DNA from: Amorphoplanes digitatis
GTDB taxonomy: Bacteria; Actinomycetota; Actinomycetes; Mycobacteriales; Micromonosporaceae
Length of the DNA stretch: 64,000 nt
Direction of reading: 5' to 3'
Assembly (NCBI RefSeq): GCF_014205335.1
Contig: NZ_JACHNH010000001.1
Span: 310,001 to 374,000 of the forward strand
In this document: positions 34,101 to 40,088 of the stretch, in pieces
Layout of the letters: each line of letters begins with the position of its first letter
How positions within the stretch are numbered: the stretch's first letter is position 1
Made by a program: the position numbers and the translations under genes
The notes under the pieces: generated by a model
What the model saw: the letters and a program-made list of their open reading frames with translations, nothing else
Told to the model about the DNA's origin: nothing
Database searches by the model: none

Positions 34101-36688
34101 ACGACCTGCACCAGCTGGAAACCGACGAGGTGAAGACCTCCGCCGAGGCCAGCATCGGCAAGATCGCGTACGAGTGGGACCGCAACGACAACCTCACCAA
34201 GAAGACGACCACCGGATTCAACGGCGCGTCGACGAACACCTACAGCTATGACTTCGCCGGCCGGATGATCGGCTGGGACAACGGGGTCACCCCGGTGGTC
34301 TACGCCTACGACAAGGCCGGCAACCGGGTGCAGGCGGGCGCCAAGACGTTCACCTACAACGAGCGCAACCAGCTGGTGAGCGACTCGGCCGGGACGACCT
34401 ACCAGTACACGGCCCGGGGCACGCTGGCCGCCACCACCGTCAACGGTCAGCAGACGAACACCGTCACCGACGCGTTCAACCAGGTCGTGTCCCAGGGCGC
34501 GAAGAACGGATCGACGGCGAGCTACACCTACGACGGCCTGGGCCGGATGATCCAGCCGAGCCTCAAGTACACCGGGCTCAGCAACGACATCGCCGCGGAC
34601 GGCACCAGCGTCTACGTCCGGGATGTCGCCGACGGCCTGGTCGGTGTGGCCTCCGGCAGCACCTACCGGTACGCCTGGACCGACATCCACGACGACGTGG
34701 TCGGCGAGTTCGCCGGCAACGGCACCGCGCTGACCGGTTCGGTGTCCTACGACCCGTGGGGCAAGATCCTCGCCGGCGGTGGGATGGTCGGCAAGCTCGG
34801 CTACCAGTCCGAGTGGACCGATCAGGGCACCGGCAAGGTCAACATGTGGTCGCGCTGGTACGACCCGGAGACCGGAGCGTTCGACACTCGCGACACCGCG
34901 ACGAACAGCCCGACGCCGACGTCGGGCGCGGCCAACCGGTACGCGTACGCCGAGGGCGACCCCCTGGGCAACACCGACACCACCGGCAACGCGGTGGACG
35001 GCAAGTGCGGTGAGTACGACTTCGCGTGCGCGATGAAGAAGTACCAGGCCCAACTCGCGGACTACACCAGCGCGATGGATCAGCGGGACCGCGACATGAA
35101 GGCCGCCGGTGGCGAGATCGCCCGCCAGGAGGCCGACTTCCAGCGCGCCGAGCGGGAGAGCCAGACGCCGCTGCTCGACATCCTGCTCCAGGTCGGCATC
35201 GGAATGCTGCTCGACATGATCGGCTACAACGCGATCGTCGGGTGCATCGGCGGCAGCATCTGGGACTGCGTCGACCTTGCGTCCAACTTCCTGGGCCCGA
35301 TCAAGGCCCTCAAGCTGGCGAAGTCCCTCTACCGTGCGGTCGACCGGGCGTTCTCCGGCTATCGCATGTGGAAGCGCGTTGTTGAGGGCGCCCGGACCGT
35401 CATGCGGCATACGCAGAACCTGCTTCAGCAGGCACGCAAGCATCTGAACGACGTGATGCAGAAGTTGCCGAAGAAGCCCAAGATGCCGAAGAAGAAGAAA
35501 AAGCCGCCGACAAAGAAGAAGCCGAAGCCGAAGAAGCAGAAGCAGGAGAAGCCGAAGGCCTCCACGCAGGCGACGAAGCCGAAGCCGCAGACCAAGGCGC
35601 GGAACGACTCGAAGCCGAACAACGCCAAGCCGAAGAAGCAGGAGCGGCAGCAGGAGCGCCAGCGAGACCGAGACCGAGATCGGGACGAGCCTCAGGAGGC
35701 CGATCGACCCGAAACGGCCTCGTGCCACAGCTTCGACCCGGCGACCCGGGTGCTGATGGCCGACGGCACGATCCGGCCGATCTCCGAGGTCAATGTCGGC
35801 GACGAGGTGCGGGCCAAGGACCCTGCCACGGGTGACGAAGGTGCGCGGCAGGTCACCGAGCTGCACTCCAACCGCGACATTGAACTGACCGACGTCACGG
35901 TCTCGGACCGGCCGGCCGGCGAGAAGGCCGACAAGTCTGTTGGCGAAGGCAAGGGAGGCCGCAGCACCCGCGGGCCTACCGAGGCGGTGCTCGAGACCAC
36001 GGCGTACCACCCCTTCTGGGACGCCACCGCGGGCAAGTGGGTCGACGCGGCCGATCTCGTCGAGGGCAAGTCGACCCTGGTCGGCCCCGACGGTGAGATC
36101 CAGTACGTCATCGACGTCCACGCGTTCGACGGCTCCAAGGTCATGCGCGACCTCACCGTCGCCGAGATCCACACGTACTACGTAATCGCCGGCAACGAAC
36201 CAGTCCTCGTGCACAACTGCGGCTCCGACGATGAGTTGCAGGAGCTCGCGAACGAACTGGGTGACACGGCCACGGAATACCAGAAGCTAGCGGGCACCGA
36301 GTGGGACGTGCAGAACAAGACGTCGGCTGCGATACGTGCCCAGTTCCCCGACGGGAAAGGTGGGTGGAACGAGGCTACCGTCGTGGGCAGCAGCGGCGAC
36401 GGTATGAGTCTGGGGCAGATTTCGTTGGCGAGACGAAAGGGGCATATTGCGGTCGAGGACAATATCGAAGGGTTGACCCACGCGGAACACAACATCCTTC
36501 TCCGTATCCATCAAATGGGCGGACGGCCCATTGCGGGTGCCGCGTCGAGGAGTGTCTGTCGACCCGGTCCGTGCGGTGAGATGATCAGGGCGACTGCCGG
36601 TAGAATCTCGGGTCAGGTCTACTCGCGTGAGCGCGGTTTCAAGATCCGCACGTTCTATTGGCCAGGTTCGCGAAGGTGTAAGTGTTGA
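25142..36688 (+). CDS. giant Rhs/WapA-like polymorphic toxin with nested lectin domains, HINT and C-terminal deaminase-like toxin
   Basis: From the GTG at 25142 (start RRRIAVVTALAVGMSLG, a signal peptide) the protein is 3848 residues. In order: a secreted N-part; a beta-rich domain (about 390-573); LamG 1 (about 922-1300) and LamG 2 (about 1360-1697), each with a ricin B-lectin trefoil inserted; YD repeats (about 1727-2230); LamG 3 (about 2233-2437); more YD repeats (about 2447-3193); and the Rhs core (RWYDPETGAFDTRDTAT, about 3200-3290). Then come a hydrophobic segment (about 3340-3395), a Lys/Arg-rich linker (about 3439-3517), a pretoxin HINT (3528-3692, CHSFDPATRVLMADG to VLVHNC), and the toxin tip (3693-3848). 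The tip carries HAE (3780-3782) and CRPGPC (3806-3811), a zinc deaminase-like arrangement. The toxin's GC content is visibly lower, consistent with exchange. An ATG at 25082 is an alternative start. Confidence 0.9.
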   Translation: MRRRIAVVTALAVGMSLGVPPEVVPENAGWPVSGLLSALRQPAALAAVTGLPMQKWARDAEHRDHYASGDKTRANGGAGRAPGRGKGVVDPAPPPQEAPKKWTAPEKSGAGSFDAKTSERLPKKSTALIDEFKNADGSITRQIHKSRTNYRAADGSYQPIDTTLIRRGDRLEMGANSIDVTLGARGADDSAPSSSVSPSAAAIPSTQAAPPAPRVKRVKSADEALASVTTASGHTMAYDLAGAADVAAVVDGSTATYPEILPDTDLELRTVSDGLKETIVLNTPAAGNEWVFPLRLEGLTAREMDDGSLELVAADGKVAMYVPAGYMQDSKVDPQSGLPARSWDVEYDLITVDGGQALKVTADAAWLNDPARQYPVRIDPTTWQTKDTGDIFVDNNDATKQHNGDDLPVGTYNSGTHKSRSFIHFDEFDNDGLTGTQIKSAKLFLFHTWSYNCTSHEPVYVRRITEPWTVASMEDNGTLAKGPSYSGAIGTMTITNNYPACENTGSNAGKGAWRSVSLNTATFNAWSSGSMPNYGLALTASETDSTAFKRFTSGNYGDSATDPYLEVTYDYNEPPQVNEQYPAYGQAVRTLSPELLADAHDADNWPKSLKYEFIFYDKDAKTQVFTSGAISKKSWIVPAGKLKWGESYYWTVKVSDGLLDNAKYLTKHLLVTPVPQPSITSGLSQNAEQGFDSVIGNYTTSSRDAMINTVGPALEVVRSYNSIDPRVGQAFGAGWSSVVDAKAVEANVTGPSGTSVVNTVVVTYPNGRELAFGRNHDGTFSSPAGRAATFTAIGTEGYRLVEKDGTTYDFLQKVATGRFALKAIKDVSGREETFAYNNNLLTTIKSASGRTLDFYWSETTPKHVEYVATDPVTPGDWDSVNTWWYQYTDNSLTKVCPPTNWGDCHAYQYTSGSLFQTAVDNSKPHSYWRLTETSGTTAESSVLDNVGTDNGAYSNVTLGQPGPLAGSTATAAGFNGTSSQVRLPANLDGDSTNQAISMWFKTPNGAGDGVLYGQSWEPTTSTATTTKGAYNPTLYVGTDGKLVGGFPKAPKLGASLGTLMAYGQGQCLTVPGNSSANGVRLALANCTGAANQVFTWTATRELRVTTGGVVKCLDAEGEGFTNGVDVITYDCNGQSNQQWEVKADGQIVAYASGLCLDSVGTGLPTQLNAEMQIWACFKQRTADQAYLSRVHTPMQSTASVADNNWHHVVLSTTGNKQELYLDGNRVAVDETGVTVQDMSAVSSYVGSGFLGGGWPNQSHVNTSSNLGTKDHFNGSIAEVAYYDTAVDKAMVDDIWAARLPVRPLTRVIRPSTQSTAVVAYDGATGRVSQLTDGNGTAWKPKKPTVTKTTKVHESAVLSGAPTNYWRLSDTGTQDAVNEVNGGTATYNNVTTGSVPGPLGGSTTAATFNGSNSHVALPAGVHPDGTNSVSMWFNTTDHGPLLGRSETFQFLSIPTMWIDSDGELRGLSPSTPATGPMSSQVAGKCLDVQGGTSENSTPIQLYTCNGSAAQTWTIESGSSSSVAVRALDKCLDIRGGSTADGAAIQLYTCNGSAAQLWDPMGGGLRNPASGKCVSINPTSGKYVDGTDALLYPCALDRANGWKLGVASHKAVNDGKWHHAVLTTAGNTQTLYLDGTKIQWAGGRTLTPATPQPAYSLGTSGASMWAGMAGATRDFTGHIAEVAFYAAELDPTQISNQFKARNAAQSNGSGEVNYAVEGPKSTTTTTVYDLVYSRKIADVDALGNMTRYGYSGKGHLRTVTDPMGNMTINEHDVRGNVVAATTCQDRSENKCSTSYTSYYPDATTENPAPNLINDRVMTQRGFGSTSATDDTYLTTYTYDGQGNRIGMVDPLKGKTTIAYTDGTTAGRTAGGYGADPAPANLPWRVVKPDGGVQTILYYPSGDVAETTDPAGMVTRYEYDGLGRTTKEIEVVAGVAGPTTTFAHDRLDRVVTVTNAAVTNAVNGDVHTPVTSLTYNVDGLLTSEVASDATGGDASRTVTYGYDGFGRRVTETDELGNTVETGYDEYGRVNRQKHADDSTVRTEYDALGNELATIVEGYIGDPHSPSPAANLTVRSMTYDKAGRLASEFVSEADTDGDGDEDGYTNDYTYTDNNLLASVTRRDPETGASFLMERNTYDAAGNVIKQVTNNGQTTTTRTYDAAGRSTAATLDLPEEPGDQAGARDRTTAYRYSFEDEVIGTTLSEGSTVLGRSEAMFDRLGRLRQQTTYLSDGLTPTMRWKMDQTSGPTTADSAGNNTGEVNGAVTWSSERGGSASFNGSSASIIGQPVVNAQQPYTVSAWVNLGARDLDRHVLGMAGDIGSSALKLFFNKTTETWQIAMAVRNPDASTTWLNSSTTVKAASNAWTHLAVTVDPVPANRTATLYVDGTATATISTTKDFNNRATGLRIGSETDTTGAFSGRIDDVQAYQKVLTPAEVGQLKSGAAPANDARVSRTTYGLTEDGSIKSVTDPRGNTAYITNDEVGRAVVTSSPAVNTVVEEGAPALTVSETLVGYNTFGEVTEQQDANDKVTTFRYDGVGQLVESELPSYTPKAGSAPIVAKTTAEYNEVGQVVATTDPLNATTRYEYDQFGRTVKVTAPDSGITRYSYSINGDVLRHTDPNGASVGSTYDYLGRTLKSTQAVRQASASYSTEYAYGTNGESPWPTKVTSPGRVTTQATYNAAGEQVTVTDGATKVTKMRYDGAGRPVRTTAPDQTYTTVAYDFAGRALSTSDYSKTDVLLRTRSQRYDAAGNTVAATDAYNREKTFTYDAAGRLESQREPISGSDAIVTRFGYDKAGNQTRFSNDDRGTNFITTYNEWGLPAKQIEPATAGNPNDRTFTMLYDAGGRLTRMESPGGVTVTSDYDVMGRLKRSSGTGAQVATTDREYEYDQVGRMTSFTGSAGKNTVQYDDRGLITSIAGVSGASSYTYNDDGALATRVDGAGTTSYGYDEAGRLKTLANATAGISQSYGYDETSQVTSISYGGGNKRSLGYNDLHQLETDEVKTSAEASIGKIAYEWDRNDNLTKKTTTGFNGASTNTYSYDFAGRMIGWDNGVTPVVYAYDKAGNRVQAGAKTFTYNERNQLVSDSAGTTYQYTARGTLAATTVNGQQTNTVTDAFNQVVSQGAKNGSTASYTYDGLGRMIQPSLKYTGLSNDIAADGTSVYVRDVADGLVGVASGSTYRYAWTDIHDDVVGEFAGNGTALTGSVSYDPWGKILAGGGMVGKLGYQSEWTDQGTGKVNMWSRWYDPETGAFDTRDTATNSPTPTSGAANRYAYAEGDPLGNTDTTGNAVDGKCGEYDFACAMKKYQAQLADYTSAMDQRDRDMKAAGGEIARQEADFQRAERESQTPLLDILLQVGIGMLLDMIGYNAIVGCIGGSIWDCVDLASNFLGPIKALKLAKSLYRAVDRAFSGYRMWKRVVEGARTVMRHTQNLLQQARKHLNDVMQKLPKKPKMPKKKKKPPTKKKPKPKKQKQEKPKASTQATKPKPQTKARNDSKPNNAKPKKQERQQERQRDRDRDRDEPQEADRPETASCHSFDPATRVLMADGTIRPISEVNVGDEVRAKDPATGDEGARQVTELHSNRDIELTDVTVSDRPAGEKADKSVGEGKGGRSTRGPTEAVLETTAYHPFWDATAGKWVDAADLVEGKSTLVGPDGEIQYVIDVHAFDGSKVMRDLTVAEIHTYYVIAGNEPVLVHNCGSDDELQELANELGDTATEYQKLAGTEWDVQNKTSAAIRAQFPDGKGGWNEATVVGSSGDGMSLGQISLARRKGHIAVEDNIEGLTHAEHNILLRIHQMGGRPIAGAASRSVCRPGPCGEMIRATAGRISGQVYSRERGFKIRTFYWPGSRRCKC
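35723..36217 (+). other. pretoxin HINT domain (autoprocessing, intein-like)
   Basis: Residues 3528-3692 start CHSFDPATRVLMADGTIRPI and include VGDEVRAKDPATGDEG, TTAYHPFWD (TxxH), and end YVIAGNEPVLVHN before Cys3693. The C-terminal His-Asn-Cys is complete. HINT domains of polymorphic toxins cut on their C-terminal side to free the toxin; splicing is also chemically possible here. Confidence 0.85.
36218..36685 (+). other. C-terminal toxin domain, deaminase-like
   Basis: The 156-residue tip follows the HINT Asn. It has HAE, then 23 residues, then CRPGPC, matching the His-Ala-Glu / Cys-x4-Cys zinc and proton-shuttle layout of toxin deaminases (PC at the end). Sequence around it, HAEHNILLRIHQMGGRPIAG, fits the helix after HAE. 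The target (cytidine or adenosine, DNA or RNA) cannot be told. Confidence 0.7.
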
Positions 36689-37227
36689 ACATAGACGAGT
36701 TCGCCGTTGTCGCATCGCGGGAGCAGGCCGCCCTGTTCTCGGCGGCATGCGCCGAAAGGTCGAGCGGAATCCTCTTCTGGACGGTGTCCAGTTCGGGTCG
36801 GCCCGCCGATCTCGATCGCTATGTGAGAACTCTGGACATGCTCTGGGTGCCGGACTTTGAAGACCGCTCGGTCTATGAGTCGCAACGGCGTGAGTTGGAG
36901 GGGATGCATGAGATGGTGGTCGGTGACGAACTCACCGGCCCCTCCGCCCTGGCACTTTATTCTGTCGTCACACTGCATTCTGCGCTGAAAGTGATCGCCA
37001 CGGGATCGACGGACGCGATATTGGAGTGTTCGATGGCGGCTCGGAACGCCGCCTTCAGGGCTCAGAGGCGCTTGAATGTCCCCCTTCTTGTTGCCGAGGA
37101 ACGATATCAGGACGATGATGTCAATGATTTGGTCACCGGCGGCGGTGTGGATTCTTTAAGGGTCCGTGCGCAGCAAAATGGGAGAGACCGCTTCGATTTG
37201 ATGTATGCGGCGTATTCGTCTTCTTGA
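36682..37227 (+). CDS. candidate immunity protein for the Rhs toxin
   Basis: GTG at 36682 overlaps the toxin stop (TGA 36686-36688) and gives a 181-residue soluble protein, MLNIDEFAVVASREQAALFS at its N-terminus. AAGG at 36673-36676 is a possible ribosome site. The middle (SALALYSVVTLHSALKVIATGS) is helical. No family is recognised. Low GC content, position right after the toxin tip, and overlap are the hallmarks of immunity genes; the function is inferred from context only. Confidence 0.7.
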   Translation: MLNIDEFAVVASREQAALFSAACAERSSGILFWTVSSSGRPADLDRYVRTLDMLWVPDFEDRSVYESQRRELEGMHEMVVGDELTGPSALALYSVVTLHSALKVIATGSTDAILECSMAARNAAFRAQRRLNVPLLVAEERYQDDDVNDLVTGGGVDSLRVRAQQNGRDRFDLMYAAYSSS

Positions 37228-37511
37228 TTCCGACTCTGGTCGTAGTCGACGGCGTTCGCCGGCAGCGGTCCTTTCCCTACGTCGGTGGCAACAGCTATGG
37301 CCTTGGCTCGGCACGCTGTCGGCGCACTCGGATCGGTTGGTCGACGAGGAGCGGCGCTTCCTCCAGGGCCTGTCCTGCGCGCTTCGACCGGCAATGGCGG
37401 CTCGGGTTCTGGGGGCCCTGTGTCGACGTTCGCGTGTGCGTCCTGTTATTGACGGTGTAGGGGTTACGACCGTTCGGTTGTGTTGGGCGGGTTGCGCTGG
37501 ATCATGGCGGC
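37228..37511. other. 284-bp gap, no supported gene
   Basis: Open frames cross this stretch but show no family or ribosome-site support. Composition shifts from lower GC near the immunity gene back to GC-rich. I see no repeat or terminator that stands out. Confidence 0.45.
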
Positions 37512-38273
37512 ATGACGTCGTTCATCGCGCAGCTCAGCGACTCGCACATCACCACCGGGCCGCTGGGCGGGGGCCCCGCCGCCGGGCTGCAGCTCGCACT
37601 CTCCAGAGTTATGGCCCTCGATCCGTTGCCCGACTGCGTCGTCATCACCGGCGATCTCACCGATCACGGCCGGCCCGACGAGTACGCGGCGCTGCTGGAG
37701 ATCATCGGGAGCTTTCCGCTGCCGCTGCACCTGACCACCGGCAACCATGACGACCGGGACGCGATGCTCGACGCCGTCGGCGGCGAGGCGTACTACTCCG
37801 TCGACTATCCGGAGTTCACGCTCGTGGCGCTGGACTCGCTGATTCCCGGCTCTCCGGCGGGGCGGCTCGGCGACGCGCAGCTGTCCTGGCTGGACGAGGT
37901 GCTGCGGCGCCGGCCGGACGTGCCGGCGCTGGTCGGCCTGCATCATCCGCCGATGCCGGTCGGCATCCGCTTCCTCGACGGCATGCGGCTGCTCGACGGG
38001 GACGACCTGCGCAAGGTCGTCGCCGGCCATCCCCACGTCGCGCGGGTCATGGCCGGGCATGTGCACCGGTCGATCACCGCGGGCTTCGCCGGCAGCGTGC
38101 TCACCGTCGCGCCGAGTCTGTGGCGGCAGGCGGGGCTGCTCTTCGGCTCCGACGAGCCGCCCGGCTACATCGCCGAGCCCACCGGCTTTCTGCTGCACAT
38201 GATCGAGGGGGATGACTGCGTAACCCACAGCGTTCAGGTCAGTCATACCGCCGCCCTGCTCGGCGCATACTGA
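37512..38273 (+). CDS. CpdA/GpdQ-like metallophosphoesterase
   Basis: The 253-residue enzyme carries all calcineurin-like motifs in order: QLSDSHIT (D-x-H), VITGDLTDHG (GD), TTGNHDDR (GNHD), LVGLHHPP (His), and MAGHVHRSI (GHxH). It hydrolyses phosphodiesters with two metals. cAMP or a glycerophosphodiester are the usual substrates of this subgroup. It is soluble, with no signal peptide. It is not obviously linked to its neighbours. Confidence 0.9.
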   Translation: MTSFIAQLSDSHITTGPLGGGPAAGLQLALSRVMALDPLPDCVVITGDLTDHGRPDEYAALLEIIGSFPLPLHLTTGNHDDRDAMLDAVGGEAYYSVDYPEFTLVALDSLIPGSPAGRLGDAQLSWLDEVLRRRPDVPALVGLHHPPMPVGIRFLDGMRLLDGDDLRKVVAGHPHVARVMAGHVHRSITAGFAGSVLTVAPSLWRQAGLLFGSDEPPGYIAEPTGFLLHMIEGDDCVTHSVQVSHTAALLGAY

Positions 38274-38349
38274 CCGCCGCTCGGCGCACGAGATCAATAG
38301 ATGTCGCACCCTGGAGATACGGTCAACATGGCTGCGAGAGGAACTGACC

Positions 38350-38715
38350 ATGATCGACCACGTCGTCCTCGGGGTGCATCACCTCGACGAGAGCAAGCAC
38401 TTCTATGAGAATGCCCTGCGCCCGCTCGGCATCAAGATCGTGGTCGACGAGGCGAAGCTGATCGGGTTCGCCGCCGACAGCGGTCACCCGTTCTTCTGGC
38501 TGGCGCTGCGGGAGCCGACCCGCCGCGTGCACGTCGCCTTCACCGCTCCGGATCGGGCCTCGGTCGACGCGTTCCACGCGGCCGCGCTGCGCTCCGGCGG
38601 CGTCGACAACGGGCCGCCCGGCGTGCGCCCGGACTATCACTCGGACTACTACGGTGCGTTCGCCTTCGACGCCGACGGCAACAACGTCGAGGCGGTCTGC
38701 CACCGCGCGGCCTGA
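38350..38715 (+). CDS. VOC (glyoxalase/dioxygenase-fold) protein
   Basis: The 121-residue single-domain protein starts MIDHVVLGVHHLDESKHFYE and ends DYYGAFAFDADGNNVEAVCH, the two halves of a VOC fold. The metal positions look like His4, His65-region (RRVHVAFT) and Glu115 (NNVEAVCH). The substrate cannot be inferred. Confidence 0.85.
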   Translation: MIDHVVLGVHHLDESKHFYENALRPLGIKIVVDEAKLIGFAADSGHPFFWLALREPTRRVHVAFTAPDRASVDAFHAAALRSGGVDNGPPGVRPDYHSDYYGAFAFDADGNNVEAVCHRAA

Positions 38716-38808
38716 GACCGAGCCCCTGGCCGGGAGCGGAAACTGGCGAAATGCGAGTCCTGCTACTTTTAGGTGGTATTCCTGGAGTGTCTCCAGGAGG
38801 TGACCGCC

Positions 38809-40032
38809 ATGTCCGCGCCCCTGCCCAGCAACGAAGCCGACCGACTCGCCGCGCTCTACGAACTGCACGTGCTCGACACCCCGGCCGAGAGGGACTTCGA
38901 CGACATCGTCAAGCTCGCCGCGACCGTCTGCGCCGTGCCCATGTCGCTGATCAGCCTGATCGACGTCGATCGCCAGTGGTTCAAGGCCAAGATCGGCACC
39001 GAACTGACCGAGACCCCGCGCGACATGTCGTTCGGCGCGCACGCGATCCTCGGCGACGACCTGCTCGTCGTGCCGGACACCCGCGAGGATCCCCGGTTCG
39101 CCGGCAACCCGACGGTCGAGCGCAGCGACGGCGTCCGGTTCTACGCGGGTGCGCCGCTGGTCACCAGCGACGGATTCGCCGTCGGCACGCTCTGTATCTT
39201 CGACTCGGTGCCGCGCCGGCTCGACACCGAGCAGCTCCAGGTGCTGCGGGCGCTGGCCCGGCAGGTCACCTCGCAGCTGGAGATGCGCCGCTACGCCACC
39301 GCGCTGGTCAACACCACCGCGCGGCTGCAAGAGCTGGAGCGGCGCAAGGACGAGCTGGCCGGGCTGGTCGGCGGCGAGCTGCGGGCGCCGCTGCGGCTGA
39401 TGCGCTCCTATCTGGCCGATCTCGGCAACACCGGGATGCACGACGCGGAGCAGGCCGAGCTCGTCGGCCGGGCGACCGCGGCGCACGTGCGCGGGCTCAG
39501 CGACCTGCTCGATCACCTGGCCTCGATGGCCGACGCCGGGCACGGCATGGACAGCCTGCACATGCGGGAGATCGATCTGACCCGGCTGACCCAGCGGGCG
39601 GTGGAGGCGGTCCGGCCGATCGCGACGACCAAACAGATCTGGATCCTCAACCAGGCCGGCGGCCCGTCGATGCCGATCATCGCTGATCCCGTACGCCTGG
39701 AGCAGGTACTCACGCACCTGCTCTTCGCGGCGGTCAAGTACACGCCGGCGGGCGGCCGGGTGCGGGTCGGCACGGAGATGGAGTCCGGCCCGACGGTACG
39801 GCTTGACGACATGGACATGCCCGGCGGAATGCGCCCCGAGCTGTTCCCGCACCTGTACTACGGCGCGCTCGCCGACCCGGGTCTCGTACCCGGACCGGAC
39901 CGCGGCCTGGCCGTCGCCAAGCGGATCCTCGACGCGCACCACGCGACGGTGGCGCTCTCGGACCGCCCGGGCGACGGCACCTCGCTGCACGTGGTCTTCC
40001 CGGTCGCCGAACGCGAACTGGTCGACGCTTAG
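38809..40032 (+). CDS. GAF-domain protein with degenerate histidine-kinase module
   Basis: The 407-residue protein starts MSAPLPSNEADRLAALYELH, an N-terminal extension plus GAF (residues about 10-160; ERDFDDIVKLAA, FGTL-like VGTLCIFD). A DHp-like helix follows, but GELRAPLRLMRS has Gly189 where the phospho-His should be. The ATPase region keeps LEQVLTHLLFAAVKYTPAGG but has lost the Mg-binding Asn (Ala307) and the G1 motif. A site of CAGGAGGTGA precedes the ATG at 38809. It likely senses a ligand or redox state without kinase activity. It ends at a very strong hairpin. Confidence 0.82.
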   Translation: MSAPLPSNEADRLAALYELHVLDTPAERDFDDIVKLAATVCAVPMSLISLIDVDRQWFKAKIGTELTETPRDMSFGAHAILGDDLLVVPDTREDPRFAGNPTVERSDGVRFYAGAPLVTSDGFAVGTLCIFDSVPRRLDTEQLQVLRALARQVTSQLEMRRYATALVNTTARLQELERRKDELAGLVGGELRAPLRLMRSYLADLGNTGMHDAEQAELVGRATAAHVRGLSDLLDHLASMADAGHGMDSLHMREIDLTRLTQRAVEAVRPIATTKQIWILNQAGGPSMPIIADPVRLEQVLTHLLFAAVKYTPAGGRVRVGTEMESGPTVRLDDMDMPGGMRPELFPHLYYGALADPGLVPGPDRGLAVAKRILDAHHATVALSDRPGDGTSLHVVFPVAERELVDA

Positions 40033-40041
40033 CGCGTGTGA

Positions 40042-40086
40042 GGGCCCCGCACCCGCCCGGCTGCAGTTCGGGCGGGTGCGGGGCCC
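40042..40086. terminator. 18-bp-stem bidirectional terminator
   Basis: GGGCCCCGCACCCGCCCG pairs exactly with CGGGCGGGTGCGGGGCCC around a 9-base loop. It sits between the convergent GAF and glycosyltransferase genes, touching both 3' ends. Confidence 0.8.
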
Positions 40087-40088
40087 CG

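Noticed and set aside
34046..36214. 722-codon minus-strand frame over the Rhs C-terminal half
   Set aside because: Same reason; it is a shadow of the YD/core/HINT coding region.
37224..37460. 78-codon frame after the immunity gene
   Set aside because: No ribosome site, no family and irregular composition; possibly a decayed remnant but not supportable.
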